Assembly: GCF_040253635.1 (NCBI RefSeq)
Contig: NZ_JBEJGX010000003.1
Location: forward strand, 6,907,501-6,971,500
Direction: 5' to 3'
DNA from: Streptomyces sp. Edi2
GTDB taxonomy: Bacteria; Actinomycetota; Actinomycetes; Streptomycetales; Streptomycetaceae
DNA: 64,000 nucleotides
Position numbers and translations under genes: made by a program. The first letter of the stretch is position 1. Each line of letters opens with the position of its first letter. Of the stretch, positions 15,759 to 23,860 are shown piece after piece. The notes beneath the pieces were generated by a model, which did no database searches, was not told the origin of the DNA, and saw only the letters and a list, made by a program, of their open reading frames with translations.

Positions 15759-16072
15759 CTATCGGCTGGTGTCGTGGCCGGCAACCGAGGACAGATCCCG
15801 GCCGGGCGCGAGCGGAACATAGCCGACGATCGCCGGTTGGCCAAACCGGCGATCGTGACGACCATTGAGGGTGTTCGCAGGCGGCTGTGCTTGGCGGTGG
15901 AGCCGTAGCGGACGCAGTGGGTAGTGCCGCAAAGACGCAAGGAGGACATGAGCGGCTCCCGCCTGCAGCTTCCCTGAGGTCTGCAGCGCCTGTTCGCCGA
16001 AATGCAGCGATGCCTCCGTCGAATCGGCGAGGGACTAGGCGTTGTTGATCCCCTCTGTCGCCCCGCGCTCCT
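15759..16072 (+). repeat. Direct repeat copy 2 (gene tail, hairpin, mini-ORF)
   Basis: A diverged duplicate of 15339-15663. It starts within a relic of the winged-helix gene tail (LRAYRLVS), but here the original stop is lost. It then has a hairpin, the GGCTGTGCTTGGCGGTGGAG block, and the ten-codon frame MSGSRLQLP-stop at 15948-15977 preceded by AAGGAGGAC. It is followed by a sequence matching GATCCCnCTCTGT of copy 1. Confidence 0.75.
15826..15856. terminator. Hairpin in repeat copy 2
   Basis: A perfect 13-bp stem, ACGATCGCCGGTT with loop GGCCA. Relative to the hairpin of copy 1, one C-G pair is changed to G-C on both strands while the loop sequence differs. Pairing has therefore been kept during divergence. 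Confidence 0.6.
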
Positions 16073-16195
16073 TCGCAAGGAACACCACCTCATGTGCCGA
16101 ACCGTGATACCCCCTGCCCCTTTTCGCCCCGGGCTGGCGGGCGCGTCCATCTTGCTCGCCAACTCCGCGTCTATCCGCAATCGCGAGGTGGCGCG

Positions 16196-16357
16196 ATGGC
16201 AGTAGCGGTTCGATTGAGTCCCGACCGAGAAGCGTTCAAGGCAGCAGACGGCACAGAGTGTTCGGATCTGCCCGAGCCCCTACTGAAGTGCCGACTTCCC
16301 CCGGGCGCCTATCGCCGTGTATTGGAGATCCTCTTCGAACCTCACGCTGTAGAATGA
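16196..16357 (+). CDS. Small hypothetical protein upstream of the recombinase
   Basis: A 53-residue frame, MAVAVRLSPDREAFKAADG... ending VLEILFEPHAVE, starting at ATG 16196 after GCGAGGTGGCG. Codon use is consistent with coding. It sits 66 bp before the recombinase gene and is separated from it by a hairpin. Small genes in this position beside serine integrases can encode regulators or directionality factors, but nothing in this sequence identifies one. It could also be non-coding. Confidence 0.4.
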   Translation: MAVAVRLSPDREAFKAADGTECSDLPEPLLKCRLPPGAYRRVLEILFEPHAVE

Positions 16358-16370
16358 CCATCACATGGAC

Positions 16371-16401
16371 GACCCCGGCGGTGTGCTACCACCCCGGGGT
16401 C
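16371..16401. terminator. Hairpin just upstream of the recombinase gene
   Basis: Arms GACCCCGG (16371-16378) and CCGGGGTC (16394-16401) enclose a 15-nt loop; TTGGGGG follows. It may end the small upstream gene or limit transcription into the recombinase, whose ATG is 22 bp downstream. Confidence 0.45.
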
Positions 16402-16423
16402 TCGCCAGTCTTGGGGGAATGAC

Positions 16424-18424
16424 ATGTCGAAGAATCTCATAAGGGCCATCACAACCGCACGTCGAGCAACCACCGCCAGGCTCCGCGCCGTCGACTACCT
16501 CCGCGTCAGCACTGAGGAGCAAGTAAAGGGTTATGGGATCACCTACACCGGCAAGCGAACCAAGAAGCACATAGCCAACAAGGGGTGGGACCACGTCGGC
16601 ACCTACGCCGACGAAGGCTTCAGCGGAAGCCTCGAAGCCCACGAGCGCCCCGACCTCAACCGCCTCATGCAAGAGGCCCGGCAGGTCCCCCGCCCCTTCG
16701 ACGTCGTCTGCGTGCCCGAAGAGCGCGCCATCGGCCGCGCCGGACGAGCATTCTGGCCGTGGGTTTGGGAACTCGAAGACCTCGGCGTCTTCGTCGCCAT
16801 CGTAAAGGGCGACTACGACAACACAACCCCCGACGGCCGCTCGCGGATGCGCAAAGCAGCCGACCGCGCCGAAGATGAGCGCGAGGTCATCCGTGAGAGG
16901 ACCCAAGGCGGACTCCAGGAAAAGGCTGAGGACGGCGGCTACATCGGCGGCAAGGTCCCCTACGGCTACCGAGTCATCAACAAGGGGATCAAGGGAGAGT
17001 CACACCTCGTCATCGATGACTGCGCAGACTGCCACTCAGATTGCACCACAAAGCACGAAGCGGACTCCCTCAGAAAAGGCCGCAAGCGATTCGTCGAATC
17101 GCGCGACTGGGAAGACGTCGCCATCGTGATGAATGCCGCTGGCTACCGAAAGCGCAATGGAGAGCCGTGGAGCTACCACTCTGCGCGGCAGCAGATCCTA
17201 AGTGACATCGTTGTGGAAGCCCGCCAGGTCTTCCGTGGCTCGCGCTACGTACAGCGCGACGCCGACGGCAACCCCATCTACGGAGAACCCGTCGTCATCA
17301 AGCTCGACCCGATCTTCACCCCAGAAGAAGTCACGGAACTAAAGAACGCCAACAAGAAACCTCCCCGCAAGCCGTCGACATCTCGCATCTATACCCTCAG
17401 CGGTCAGATCGTCAGCCCCTGCGGAAAGCGCTATGTCGGAGGAGGAAAGGGACGCCGCGAAAAACAGTACCGCTGCCAAGGCCGGATCGCCGCGTACCCG
17501 GGTGCTCCCACGTGCGACTGTGCATCCCTGCGAGCCGAGCCTGTCGAGGAAGAGGCGTGGAAGAAGATTAAGGGACTTCTCGGTGACCTGGACCAGCTGA
17601 AGGCAATGGCCGACGACTGGATTGGCGTTCGCTCGGGAACCCGAGTCAACTTCACCGAGCGCATTGCCGAACTGGACAAGCAGATCGCCACCCAGAAGAA
17701 GGCGGTCAACATCACCATCAGTATGACGGCCAAGCAGATCGCAATGGAGGACGAAGAGCTCTCGGAGGAGGAAGCCGAGAAGCGGGTCGCTGAAGTGGTC
17801 GCCCCACTTCAGCAAGAGCTGGCCAAGCTCCAGAAGGACCGCTCCGACATCGCCTCCTGGCAGAAAGAGTCCGACGCCGCCGGCGAACGGATCACACAGC
17901 TCATCAACCTCGCCAATATGGCCAAACGTCGGCTGCACGACATGCCTCTGGAGAAGCAGCACGAATTCATGGTCCTGATCGAATCCGAAGTGACCATCAT
18001 CGGAGACGCTCCGCAAGGCCGAAAAGGCCAGCCCTGCGCTCTCGCCGCTTGGTTCTCCGAGCGAGGGCTGGAAGTTCCCCTACTGACCGACGAAAAATGG
18101 GAGAAGGTCGCCCCGCTCGTCGACTGGAAGTCGCGAAACCTTGCCCCCCGCACGGTACTAGCGGGAATCCTCTACAAGGTGCGGACCGACACCCCGTGGA
18201 AGAACGTCCCCTCGTTGTTCGGCAGCCCGGCGACGCTCCAGACCTACTGGACGCGGTGGAGGAAGTCAGGCTTCTGGGAGCACGCGATGAAGGCCCTTGC
18301 CCAGGAGCGCAGCACGCCCCTCCCGGCTCCGCTGCCCCCAAAGATCAAGCTGCGGTGTCTGATCGAGCCCGAGACAATTCTGGAGTCCGAATGCCGCTCA
18401 TGCGAGTCAGCCGCTCGGGGCTGA
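16424..18424 (+). CDS. Large serine recombinase (integrase) with C-terminal IS5-transposase-like domain
   Basis: A 666-residue site-specific recombinase. The resolvase domain occupies residues 20-170, with the nucleophile Ser29 in YLRVSTEEQ and arginines in PEERAIGRAGRAF. A recombinase DNA-binding domain follows (IGGKVPYGYRV, YRKRNGEPWSYHSARQQILSD). A zinc-ribbon region has Cys in VSPCGKRY, YRCQG and TCDC, and a coiled coil spans about residues 410-490. Unusually, residues about 551-625 (LTDEKWEKVAPLVDW...VLAGILYKVRTDTPWKNVP...WTRWRKSGFWE) resemble the DUF4096 segment of IS5-family transposases. The gene runs into a truncated recQ-like gene on the other strand, so its last codons lie at the attachment junction. 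It is likely the integrase of the element. Confidence 0.9.
   Translation: MSKNLIRAITTARRATTARLRAVDYLRVSTEEQVKGYGITYTGKRTKKHIANKGWDHVGTYADEGFSGSLEAHERPDLNRLMQEARQVPRPFDVVCVPEERAIGRAGRAFWPWVWELEDLGVFVAIVKGDYDNTTPDGRSRMRKAADRAEDEREVIRERTQGGLQEKAEDGGYIGGKVPYGYRVINKGIKGESHLVIDDCADCHSDCTTKHEADSLRKGRKRFVESRDWEDVAIVMNAAGYRKRNGEPWSYHSARQQILSDIVVEARQVFRGSRYVQRDADGNPIYGEPVVIKLDPIFTPEEVTELKNANKKPPRKPSTSRIYTLSGQIVSPCGKRYVGGGKGRREKQYRCQGRIAAYPGAPTCDCASLRAEPVEEEAWKKIKGLLGDLDQLKAMADDWIGVRSGTRVNFTERIAELDKQIATQKKAVNITISMTAKQIAMEDEELSEEEAEKRVAEVVAPLQQELAKLQKDRSDIASWQKESDAAGERITQLINLANMAKRRLHDMPLEKQHEFMVLIESEVTIIGDAPQGRKGQPCALAAWFSERGLEVPLLTDEKWEKVAPLVDWKSRNLAPRTVLAGILYKVRTDTPWKNVPSLFGSPATLQTYWTRWRKSGFWEHAMKALAQERSTPLPAPLPPKIKLRCLIEPETILESECRSCESAARG
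18400..18424. other. Probable right attachment junction (attR) in a recQ-like gene
   Basis: Read on the minus strand, host-like RecQ coding sequence runs to VLLVSPERL (codons ending near 18408). It then changes to a tail with no RecQ similarity, RMSGIRTPELSR, which is the complement of the recombinase 3' end. This locates the crossover between element and chromosome within roughly these bases. The exact core cannot be fixed without the left junction, which is outside the window. Confidence 0.6.
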
Positions 18425-18800
18425 CCAGCAGGACATCCACGTCGCCCGCTGCCACCTCCGCCTGGACGGTGTCCCACTCCTCGGTGTTGGCAGAGTTGAT
18501 CGTGCGGGCACGGATTCCCGCCCGCGCGGCTGCCTCGACCTGATTGCGCATCAGCGCGAGCAGCGGGGAGACGATCACGGTCGGTCCGCTGCCGCGCTCG
18601 CGCAGCAGCGCCGTCGCGACGAAATAGACCGCGGACTTGCCCCAGCCCGTGCGCTGGACGACCAGCGCACGGCGATGGTCGGCGACCAGTGCCTCGATCG
18701 CTCGCCACTGATCCTCGCGCAGCCTGGCCTCGCCGCCGGGATCCCCGACGAGGCGGGTCAGGACGGCGTCGGCTGCGGCACGCAGATCTTCGTTGCTCAT
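18405..18800 (-). pseudogene. recQ-like ATP-dependent DNA helicase, 5' fragment
   Basis: The first 131 codons of a RecQ-family DEAD/DEAH helicase, starting MSNEDLRAAADAVLTRLV at ATG 18800. They include the Q-motif region LREDQWRAIEAL, motif I QRTGWGKSAVYF, motif Ia VSPLLALMRNQ and the VLLVSPERL motif. The frame continues out of similarity to a stop at 18345. Motif II (DEAH), the second RecA domain and all later parts are absent, where about 600 more residues would be expected. Insertion of the recombinase-bearing element is the evident cause. The remnant cannot be a working helicase. Confidence 0.85.
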
Positions 18801-18850
18801 GCCCCCATGCAACCCGATGCCACTGACAACGCGCGAACGCCCGCCCGAAG

Positions 18851-18886
18851 CTGTGGATAACCTCGCCGCCCGAGAGTTATCCACAG
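18851..18886. promoter_or_regulatory. Inverted pair of DnaA-box-like 9-mers
   Basis: CTGTGGATAAC (18851-18861) and GTTATCCACAG (18876-18886) are perfect 11-bp inverted repeats, 14 bp apart. Each contains TTATCCACA, the classic DnaA box. They lie between the start of the recQ-like fragment and the divergent DUF4192 gene, where they could act as a regulatory or titration site. Confidence 0.5.
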
Positions 18887-18925
18887 GGGTCGCGGCGCAG
18901 CGGCCGGCCGCGGGATCTTCGAGCC

Positions 18926-20827
18926 ATGAATCCGCACAGCGAACCGAGCAAGCGCATCGGCGACATCCACTCGACCCCCGCGTCCGCAGACCCCTCCGCC
19001 GCGAACCCCTCGACCCCTCCGCTCCCTCCGCGCGCGCCGGAGCCACAGGCCCCCACCGACCCGGCAGGCGCATCCGCAACCTCCGGCCCGACGGCGCCTA
19101 CCGACCCGACCAGCGCATCCGCAACCTCCGGCCCGACGGCGCCTACCGACCCGACCAGCGCATCCGCAACCTCCGGCCCGACGGCGCCTACCGACCCGAC
19201 CAGCGCATCCGCAACCTCCGGCCCGACGGCGCCTACCGACCCGACCAGCGCATCCGCAACCTCCGGCCCGACGGCGCCCACCGACCCGACCAGCGCATCC
19301 GCAACCTCCGGCCCCACGGACCCCACCGACCCGGTCGCCCCCACCGAATCTGGCGGCCGGGCGGCTCCCGCGGAATCCACCAGCCCTTCCAACCTCTCCA
19401 CCCCTTCCACCCCCTCCGACCCCATCGTCATCTCGCCCCCGTCCAACCGCACCGACTCCACGGCCCCGTCCACCCCGTCCCGCCCCTCCCACTCCTCCGC
19501 CCCTGCCGATTCCGACGCACTCAAGGCCCCGTCCGCCGATGCCCAGGTCACCCTGCGCGGCCCCGCCGAGCTCGCCGACGCCCTGCCGTATTTGATGGGC
19601 TTCTATCCGGACGACAGCATCGTCATGGTGGCCCTGAACGGCGAACGCGGACGCTTCGGCGGCCGGGTCAGGATCGGCATCCCGACCGACACCGCGCAGT
19701 GGCCGGACGTCGCCGACCAGCTCGCCGAGTGCCTGATCTCCGCAGGCCAGGAGCGTGATACCCGCCCCGCGGCGATCATCGTCTACCTCTGCCAAGAGCC
19801 GGCGGCGGCGGAGAGCGGCAAGGACGTCAAAGACCGCCTCCGCCCGCTCGCCCAGCGGCTGCGCACCGCCTGCGGCACGCTCGACGTACCGGTTCTCGAA
19901 GCCCTGTGCCTCTCCAGCGGCCGCTTCTGGTCCTACTGCTGCCCTGACTTCCGGTGCTGCCCCGCGGAGGGCACACCCATGGTCATGCCGGGCACGTCCG
20001 TGATGGCTGCGGCTGCCGCCTACGCGGGAATGCAGGTGCGCGGCTCCCTCAAGGAGATGGAGGCGAGGCTCACGCCCCGTACCGGGCCGCGCGCCGTGGA
20101 ACAGGAGAAGGTATTGGACGCGGCCGCCGGCGCGCTGGTTCCGCGCATGCTCCGGCGGGACGGTGCAACGGCCGTCCGCCGGGACACCCTCGACCTGGCC
20201 GGCGCCATGATCCACCGCTTCCGTCAGGACACCCCCTCGGGCAGCAACCGGGCCAGGGACGCCTGTGACGACGCGCTGATCACCGATGCCGAGGCCGCCG
20301 ATCTCATCCTCGGCCTCCAGGACCGGGTCACCCGCGACCGGGCAGCGGAGTGGATGGACGGCTCCGCCGCAGCGCCGGCCCTTCGGCTCTGGCGTGCCCT
20401 CGCCCGCCGCTGCGCCGGCGGCTATGTCGAACACGCGGTGGCACCCCTCACCCTTGCCGGCTGGGTCTGCTGGTCCACCGAGGACGGGCCCTCGGCGCGC
20501 GTCGCCCTCAGCTGCGCCTTGGCCCTCGACCCCGACTACACCTTCGCCCAACTGCTGCACCGCGCCATCAACGAAGGCCTCGACCCGGAGCCACTGCGCC
20601 GCTGCCTGCGTGAGCAGCACCGAGAGGCGGTGAGCGCAGCCGCTCCCGCTGCCCCGGCGCCCTCCGCCAAGAAGACGCCGCAGTCCACGAAGCGCCCTGG
20701 TCCGAGCCGGCCCGGACCGGGCGCCCGCCCCCGCGGACCGCGCGGCGGCACGGGCCCCGGCACCCGTACGACCGACGGGCGTGGCAGGCGCCGGGCCGGC
20801 CGGGACGGCGACCGGAGCCGGCGGTGA
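18926..20827 (+). CDS. DUF4192 domain-containing protein with repetitive N-terminal extension
   Basis: A 633-residue protein. Residues about 200-550 are a DUF4192 domain, recognised by LRGPAELADALPYLMGFYPDDSIVMVALNG, IIVYLCQEP, LCLSSGRFWSYCCPDFRCCPAEGTPM and CALALDPDYTFAQLLHRAINEGLDP. The function of the family is unknown. The first 170 residues are low-complexity Pro/Thr/Ser, including a 15-residue unit repeated about six times. The C-terminal tail is basic and rich in Pro, Arg and Gly. No signal peptide is seen. The start at 18926 lacks a clear ribosome site, so a downstream start is possible. A hairpin 12 bp after the stop probably ends the transcript. Confidence 0.85.
   Translation: MNPHSEPSKRIGDIHSTPASADPSAANPSTPPLPPRAPEPQAPTDPAGASATSGPTAPTDPTSASATSGPTAPTDPTSASATSGPTAPTDPTSASATSGPTAPTDPTSASATSGPTAPTDPTSASATSGPTDPTDPVAPTESGGRAAPAESTSPSNLSTPSTPSDPIVISPPSNRTDSTAPSTPSRPSHSSAPADSDALKAPSADAQVTLRGPAELADALPYLMGFYPDDSIVMVALNGERGRFGGRVRIGIPTDTAQWPDVADQLAECLISAGQERDTRPAAIIVYLCQEPAAAESGKDVKDRLRPLAQRLRTACGTLDVPVLEALCLSSGRFWSYCCPDFRCCPAEGTPMVMPGTSVMAAAAAYAGMQVRGSLKEMEARLTPRTGPRAVEQEKVLDAAAGALVPRMLRRDGATAVRRDTLDLAGAMIHRFRQDTPSGSNRARDACDDALITDAEAADLILGLQDRVTRDRAAEWMDGSAAAPALRLWRALARRCAGGYVEHAVAPLTLAGWVCWSTEDGPSARVALSCALALDPDYTFAQLLHRAINEGLDPEPLRRCLREQHREAVSAAAPAAPAPSAKKTPQSTKRPGPSRPGPGARPRGPRGGTGPGTRTTDGRGRRRAGRDGDRSRR
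19070..19339 (+). repeat. 45-bp tandem repeat (15-residue unit), about six copies
   Basis: Copies start at 19070, 19115, 19160, 19205, 19250 and 19295 with GCATCCGCAACCTCC. The first five are almost identical and the last is more diverged. They encode SASATSGPTAPTDPT-type units in the N-terminal tail of the DUF4192 protein. The period is a multiple of three, so copy number can change without breaking the frame. Confidence 0.9.
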
Positions 20828-20838
20828 CCGTGCCGTTG

Positions 20839-20873
20839 TGGCCCGGCCGGCGTGACCTGTGCGCCGGCCGGGC
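20839..20873. terminator. Terminator hairpin after the DUF4192 gene
   Basis: A perfect 13-bp stem GGCCCGGCCGGCG / CGCCGGCCGGGCC with a nine-base loop. Its position between the DUF4192 stop and the next gene argues that the next gene starts downstream of it. Confidence 0.7.
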
Positions 20874-20931
20874 CGTTCACCCGAGTGGAGCAATCCGTAC
20901 GGAGCCCCGACCTCATCAGGGAGCGCACCAC

Positions 20932-23046
20932 GTGCCAGGCATCGTCCCCACTACCCGGCCGGCCCACCGGCTCCCCGGCGAGCGGCGACCGCCGTCGCCC
21001 CGGGCCCCGCAGCCCCAACCCGTCCACTCCTCACTCGTCTGCGTGGCCCTCCCGGCCCTTGCCGTGTCCCCGGCGTCGGGGCAGCTGACCGGACGCGGCA
21101 TGGACGGCTTCTACCGCGACGGCCGACGGGTTCTGTCCCGCTGCGAACTGCGGGTCGCCGGTGACGAACCACTCGTCGTCCAAGGGCGGTTGACCGGCGC
21201 CGGCCGGGCCCGGTTCATCGGGACGATCCGCAGGGCCGGAGAGCGGGGGCCGGACCCGGAGATCCGCGTGGAGCGGCTGCGATCCGCCGACGGCACCGAG
21301 CAGATCACGTTCCACAGCAGTGCCACCCGGCCCGTCCAGCTGGCGGTCGAGATCCGGCTGGGCACGGACCTCGCGGAGCTCGGAGCCATTGCCGTCGGCC
21401 TCCCGGGCCCCGAACTGCGGGCCATCGTCCACGGTGCCGGGCTCCGCTGGTCCGGGACCGGTGTGCACGCCGTGGCGTCCGCGACGCCCTCGCCCGAGGA
21501 CGTGCTGGCCTCGGCGGGTCTGCTGCGCTGGGCACTCGACCTGCCGCCCGGTGGCCACCGCAGTATCGAACTGCGCACCTCACTGGAGTACGAGCCGGGC
21601 AGACCTGGCGGAACCCTGGACGACAACAGGCGTGCCGCCGACGCCCGCATCCCCGCACCGCGCACGGGGCCAATCGTCCGGCGAGCGCGTAGCGACCGGT
21701 CACCGGTCCCCTGGACGTCGGCCCGGCTGGAGTGCGACGACCGCCGGGCCGACGCCCTCATGGCGAGCAGCCTCGACGATCTCCACGGCCTGGTGATGCG
21801 TGACCCGGCCGCCGCCACGGACAGATACGTCGCCGGCGGATTCCCGTGGCGCTGTGGCCTGGCGCCGGTCGAGGCGCTGTGGACCGCCCGGATGCTGCTG
21901 CCCCTGGGCACAAAACTCGCCGCGGGCACGCTGCGCGTGCTCGCCCGTAGCCAACAAGCCGCGCCAGGAGCGGATTTCGGCCGGATTCCCGGCGCTCTGC
22001 GGGACGCCGGACCGCACTCCCCGCCGAGCTGCACCGGCATCGAGGCAACCCTTCTGTTCCCCGCCGTTCTCGCGGAGGCCTGCCGCTGGGGCCTGCCCCC
22101 GCGGGAGGCGGAGCAGCTGTTGCCCGCCGCGGAGCGTTGCCTGACGTGGCTGAGGAGGATCACCGACCCATCGGGCGCGGGCCGCAGCGGCTACGTCCCC
22201 GATCCCGTCCCCGGCGGACCGTACCGCTGCGAGACCCAGGCCCATGCCCATCGCGCCGCTCTTCTGGGCGCCGATCTCCTCGATGCCTCCCGGCCGTCCG
22301 ACGCAGCGGCCCTGCGCGACTGGGCAGCCGACCTGCGCACCCGGTTCCGCACGGACTTCTGGCTGGAGGACCCGGCCGGCGGCCGCCCCGCCGCTCTGCT
22401 CACCGCAGACGGCCGACCCGTCCCGCACTTCGGCTCCAGCACGGCCCACGTCCTCGACACCGGACTGCTCGGTGGCGGGACTGCGGCCCCCGGCCTGCTG
22501 GACGCAGCACAGACGGACCAGCTGGCCGGGCTGCTGTCCGGCCCGGCCATGGACTCGGGGTGGGGCCTGCGCGGGCTGAGCACCAAGGAGTGCGGCTACA
22601 ACCCCTTCGGCCACCGCACCGGCGCGGTCCGTGTCCACGAGACGGCGGTCGCCGTCGCCGGCCTGGCCGCAGCAGGACACGAGCAACCAGCGGGCACCCT
22701 GATCAAAGGAGTGCTAGACGCCGCGGAGAGCTTCGGGTACCGCCTCCCCGAGATGTACGCAGGCGAGCAGCGCACCGCGGGCGGCGCCCCCGTACCGCAT
22801 CCGGCGGCCTGTCGTCCCGCTGCCGTGGCGGCGGGCGGCGCGGTCCACATACTCGTCACACTCGCGGGCCTGCGCCCGGACGTTCCCGCCGGGACGGTGT
22901 CCGTGCGGCCGCTCGGGACCGCCCCGCTCGGCGCGATGCAGCTCACCGGTCTGTGTGTCGCCGAGCAGCCGTTCGGCGTGCGGATCAGCAGACTCGGCAT
23001 GGGGATGGTGGAGACGGCGGCAGAGGGCCTGCAACTGGGGTCGTGA
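20932..23046 (+). CDS. Glycogen-debranching-like (amylo-alpha-1,6-glucosidase type) protein
   Basis: A protein of about 704 residues. The N-terminal beta-rich domain ([41 protein letters not shown]) matches the glycogen-debranching N-terminal domain. The later part ([54 protein letters not shown]) resembles the GH13/GH63-like six-hairpin catalytic region. Action on alpha-1,6 branches or related oligosaccharides is inferred. GTG 20932 is preferred because AGGGAG lies eight bases upstream and a strong hairpin (20839-20873) occupies the region before it; an open frame extends back to 20824. No signal peptide is visible, so it is probably cytosolic. Confidence 0.75.
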   Translation: MPGIVPTTRPAHRLPGERRPPSPRAPQPQPVHSSLVCVALPALAVSPASGQLTGRGMDGFYRDGRRVLSRCELRVAGDEPLVVQGRLTGAGRARFIGTIRRAGERGPDPEIRVERLRSADGTEQITFHSSATRPVQLAVEIRLGTDLAELGAIAVGLPGPELRAIVHGAGLRWSGTGVHAVASATPSPEDVLASAGLLRWALDLPPGGHRSIELRTSLEYEPGRPGGTLDDNRRAADARIPAPRTGPIVRRARSDRSPVPWTSARLECDDRRADALMASSLDDLHGLVMRDPAAATDRYVAGGFPWRCGLAPVEALWTARMLLPLGTKLAAGTLRVLARSQQAAPGADFGRIPGALRDAGPHSPPSCTGIEATLLFPAVLAEACRWGLPPREAEQLLPAAERCLTWLRRITDPSGAGRSGYVPDPVPGGPYRCETQAHAHRAALLGADLLDASRPSDAAALRDWAADLRTRFRTDFWLEDPAGGRPAALLTADGRPVPHFGSSTAHVLDTGLLGGGTAAPGLLDAAQTDQLAGLLSGPAMDSGWGLRGLSTKECGYNPFGHRTGAVRVHETAVAVAGLAAAGHEQPAGTLIKGVLDAAESFGYRLPEMYAGEQRTAGGAPVPHPAACRPAAVAAGGAVHILVTLAGLRPDVPAGTVSVRPLGTAPLGAMQLTGLCVAEQPFGVRISRLGMGMVETAAEGLQLGS

Positions 23047-23058
23047 GGTGCTCCGGGG

Positions 23059-23089
23059 CCTGTTTATCGTCAAGCGGACGACTATGATC
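23059..23089. promoter_or_regulatory. Candidate operator/promoter of the NUDIX gene
   Basis: TCGTCAAGCGGACGA (from about 23067) is a 5-bp inverted repeat (TCGTC/GACGA). It overlaps the spacer before TATGAT (23083-23088), a good -10 hexamer seven bases ahead of ATG 23096. The layout suggests autoregulation and a leaderless message. No convincing -35 hexamer was seen. Confidence 0.4.
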
Positions 23090-23095
23090 ACGCCC

Positions 23096-23860
23096 ATGCC
23101 TCCCTACGACCCGTCGGCCTTCCCGCCCTTCGCCGTCACCGTCGATCTGGTCGTGCTCACCGTGCGCCGCCACGCCCTGTGCGCGCTGGCCGTGCGCCGC
23201 GGTGAGCCGCCGTTCCAGGGCCGCTGGGCGCTGCCCGGCGGATTCGTCCGGGACGATGAGGACCTTGAGGCCGCGGCCGCCCGGGAGCTCGCCGAGGAGA
23301 CCGGTCTGCACGCCCAGTCCTCGGCCGGCCCGTCCCCCGTGTACGGCGCACACCTCGAACAGCTTGCCACCTACGGCGACCCCAAACGGGACCCCCGGAT
23401 GCGGGTCGTCAGTGTCGCGCACCTGGTACTCGCCCCCGACCTGCCCGCGCCCACGGCCGGCGGCGACGCCCACAGCGCGCGCTGGGCGCCCGTGGAGACT
23501 CTTCTGGAACAGGACGACTCCCTCTCCCGCGAGGGCGAGCTTGCGGCTCCGCTGGCCTTCGACCACGCTCGGATCCTCGCCGACGGAGTGGAGCGCGCCC
23601 GCTCGAAGATCGAATACTCCTCGCTCGCCACCGCCTTCTGCCCGCCGGAGTTCACCGTGGGTGAGCTGCGCCGGGTGTACGAGGCGGTCTGGGCCGTCGC
23701 CCTGGATCCCCGTAATTTCCACCGCAAGGTGACCGGTACCCCAGGATTCCTGGTGCCCACAGGCGGCACGACGACGCGTCAGGGCGGCCGTCCCGCACAG
23801 TTGTTCCGAGCCGGTGGGGCGACGCTGCTCAATCCGCCGATGCTGCGCCCCGAGGTCTGA
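23096..23860 (+). CDS. NUDIX hydrolase-type regulator (NrtR-like)
   Basis: A protein of about 254 residues. The NUDIX domain is at the N-terminus; the box is [24 protein letters not shown], with the expected G...REL.EE.G pattern. The C-terminal part ([48 protein letters not shown]) is the winged-helix domain of NrtR-type proteins, which in other bacteria sense ADP-ribose or nucleotide sugars and control NAD or sugar metabolism. Whether this copy is an enzyme, a repressor or both is not decided by sequence. ATG 23096 is chosen as a leaderless start; ATG 23084 is in frame. No NAD biosynthesis gene is adjacent. Confidence 0.8.
   Translation: MPPYDPSAFPPFAVTVDLVVLTVRRHALCALAVRRGEPPFQGRWALPGGFVRDDEDLEAAAARELAEETGLHAQSSAGPSPVYGAHLEQLATYGDPKRDPRMRVVSVAHLVLAPDLPAPTAGGDAHSARWAPVETLLEQDDSLSREGELAAPLAFDHARILADGVERARSKIEYSSLATAFCPPEFTVGELRRVYEAVWAVALDPRNFHRKVTGTPGFLVPTGGTTTRQGGRPAQLFRAGGATLLNPPMLRPEV

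Noticed and set aside
15632..16180. 182-codon minus-strand frame across repeat copy 2
   Set aside because: It spans the hairpin and non-coding repeat blocks, and copy 1 does not preserve the same frame throughout.
18851..18886. DnaA-box pair considered as a replication origin
   Set aside because: Only two boxes, no dnaA/dnaN neighbours and no AT-rich unwinding region.
19070..19339. Regular repeats considered as a CRISPR array
   Set aside because: The units are directly adjacent with no unique spacers, keep a reading frame and encode a Pro/Thr tail.
18797..20893. 698-codon minus-strand frame opposite the DUF4192 gene
   Set aside because: Gly/Arg-rich antisense translation, including a mirror of the 45-bp repeats; DUF4192 motifs on the + strand are decisive.
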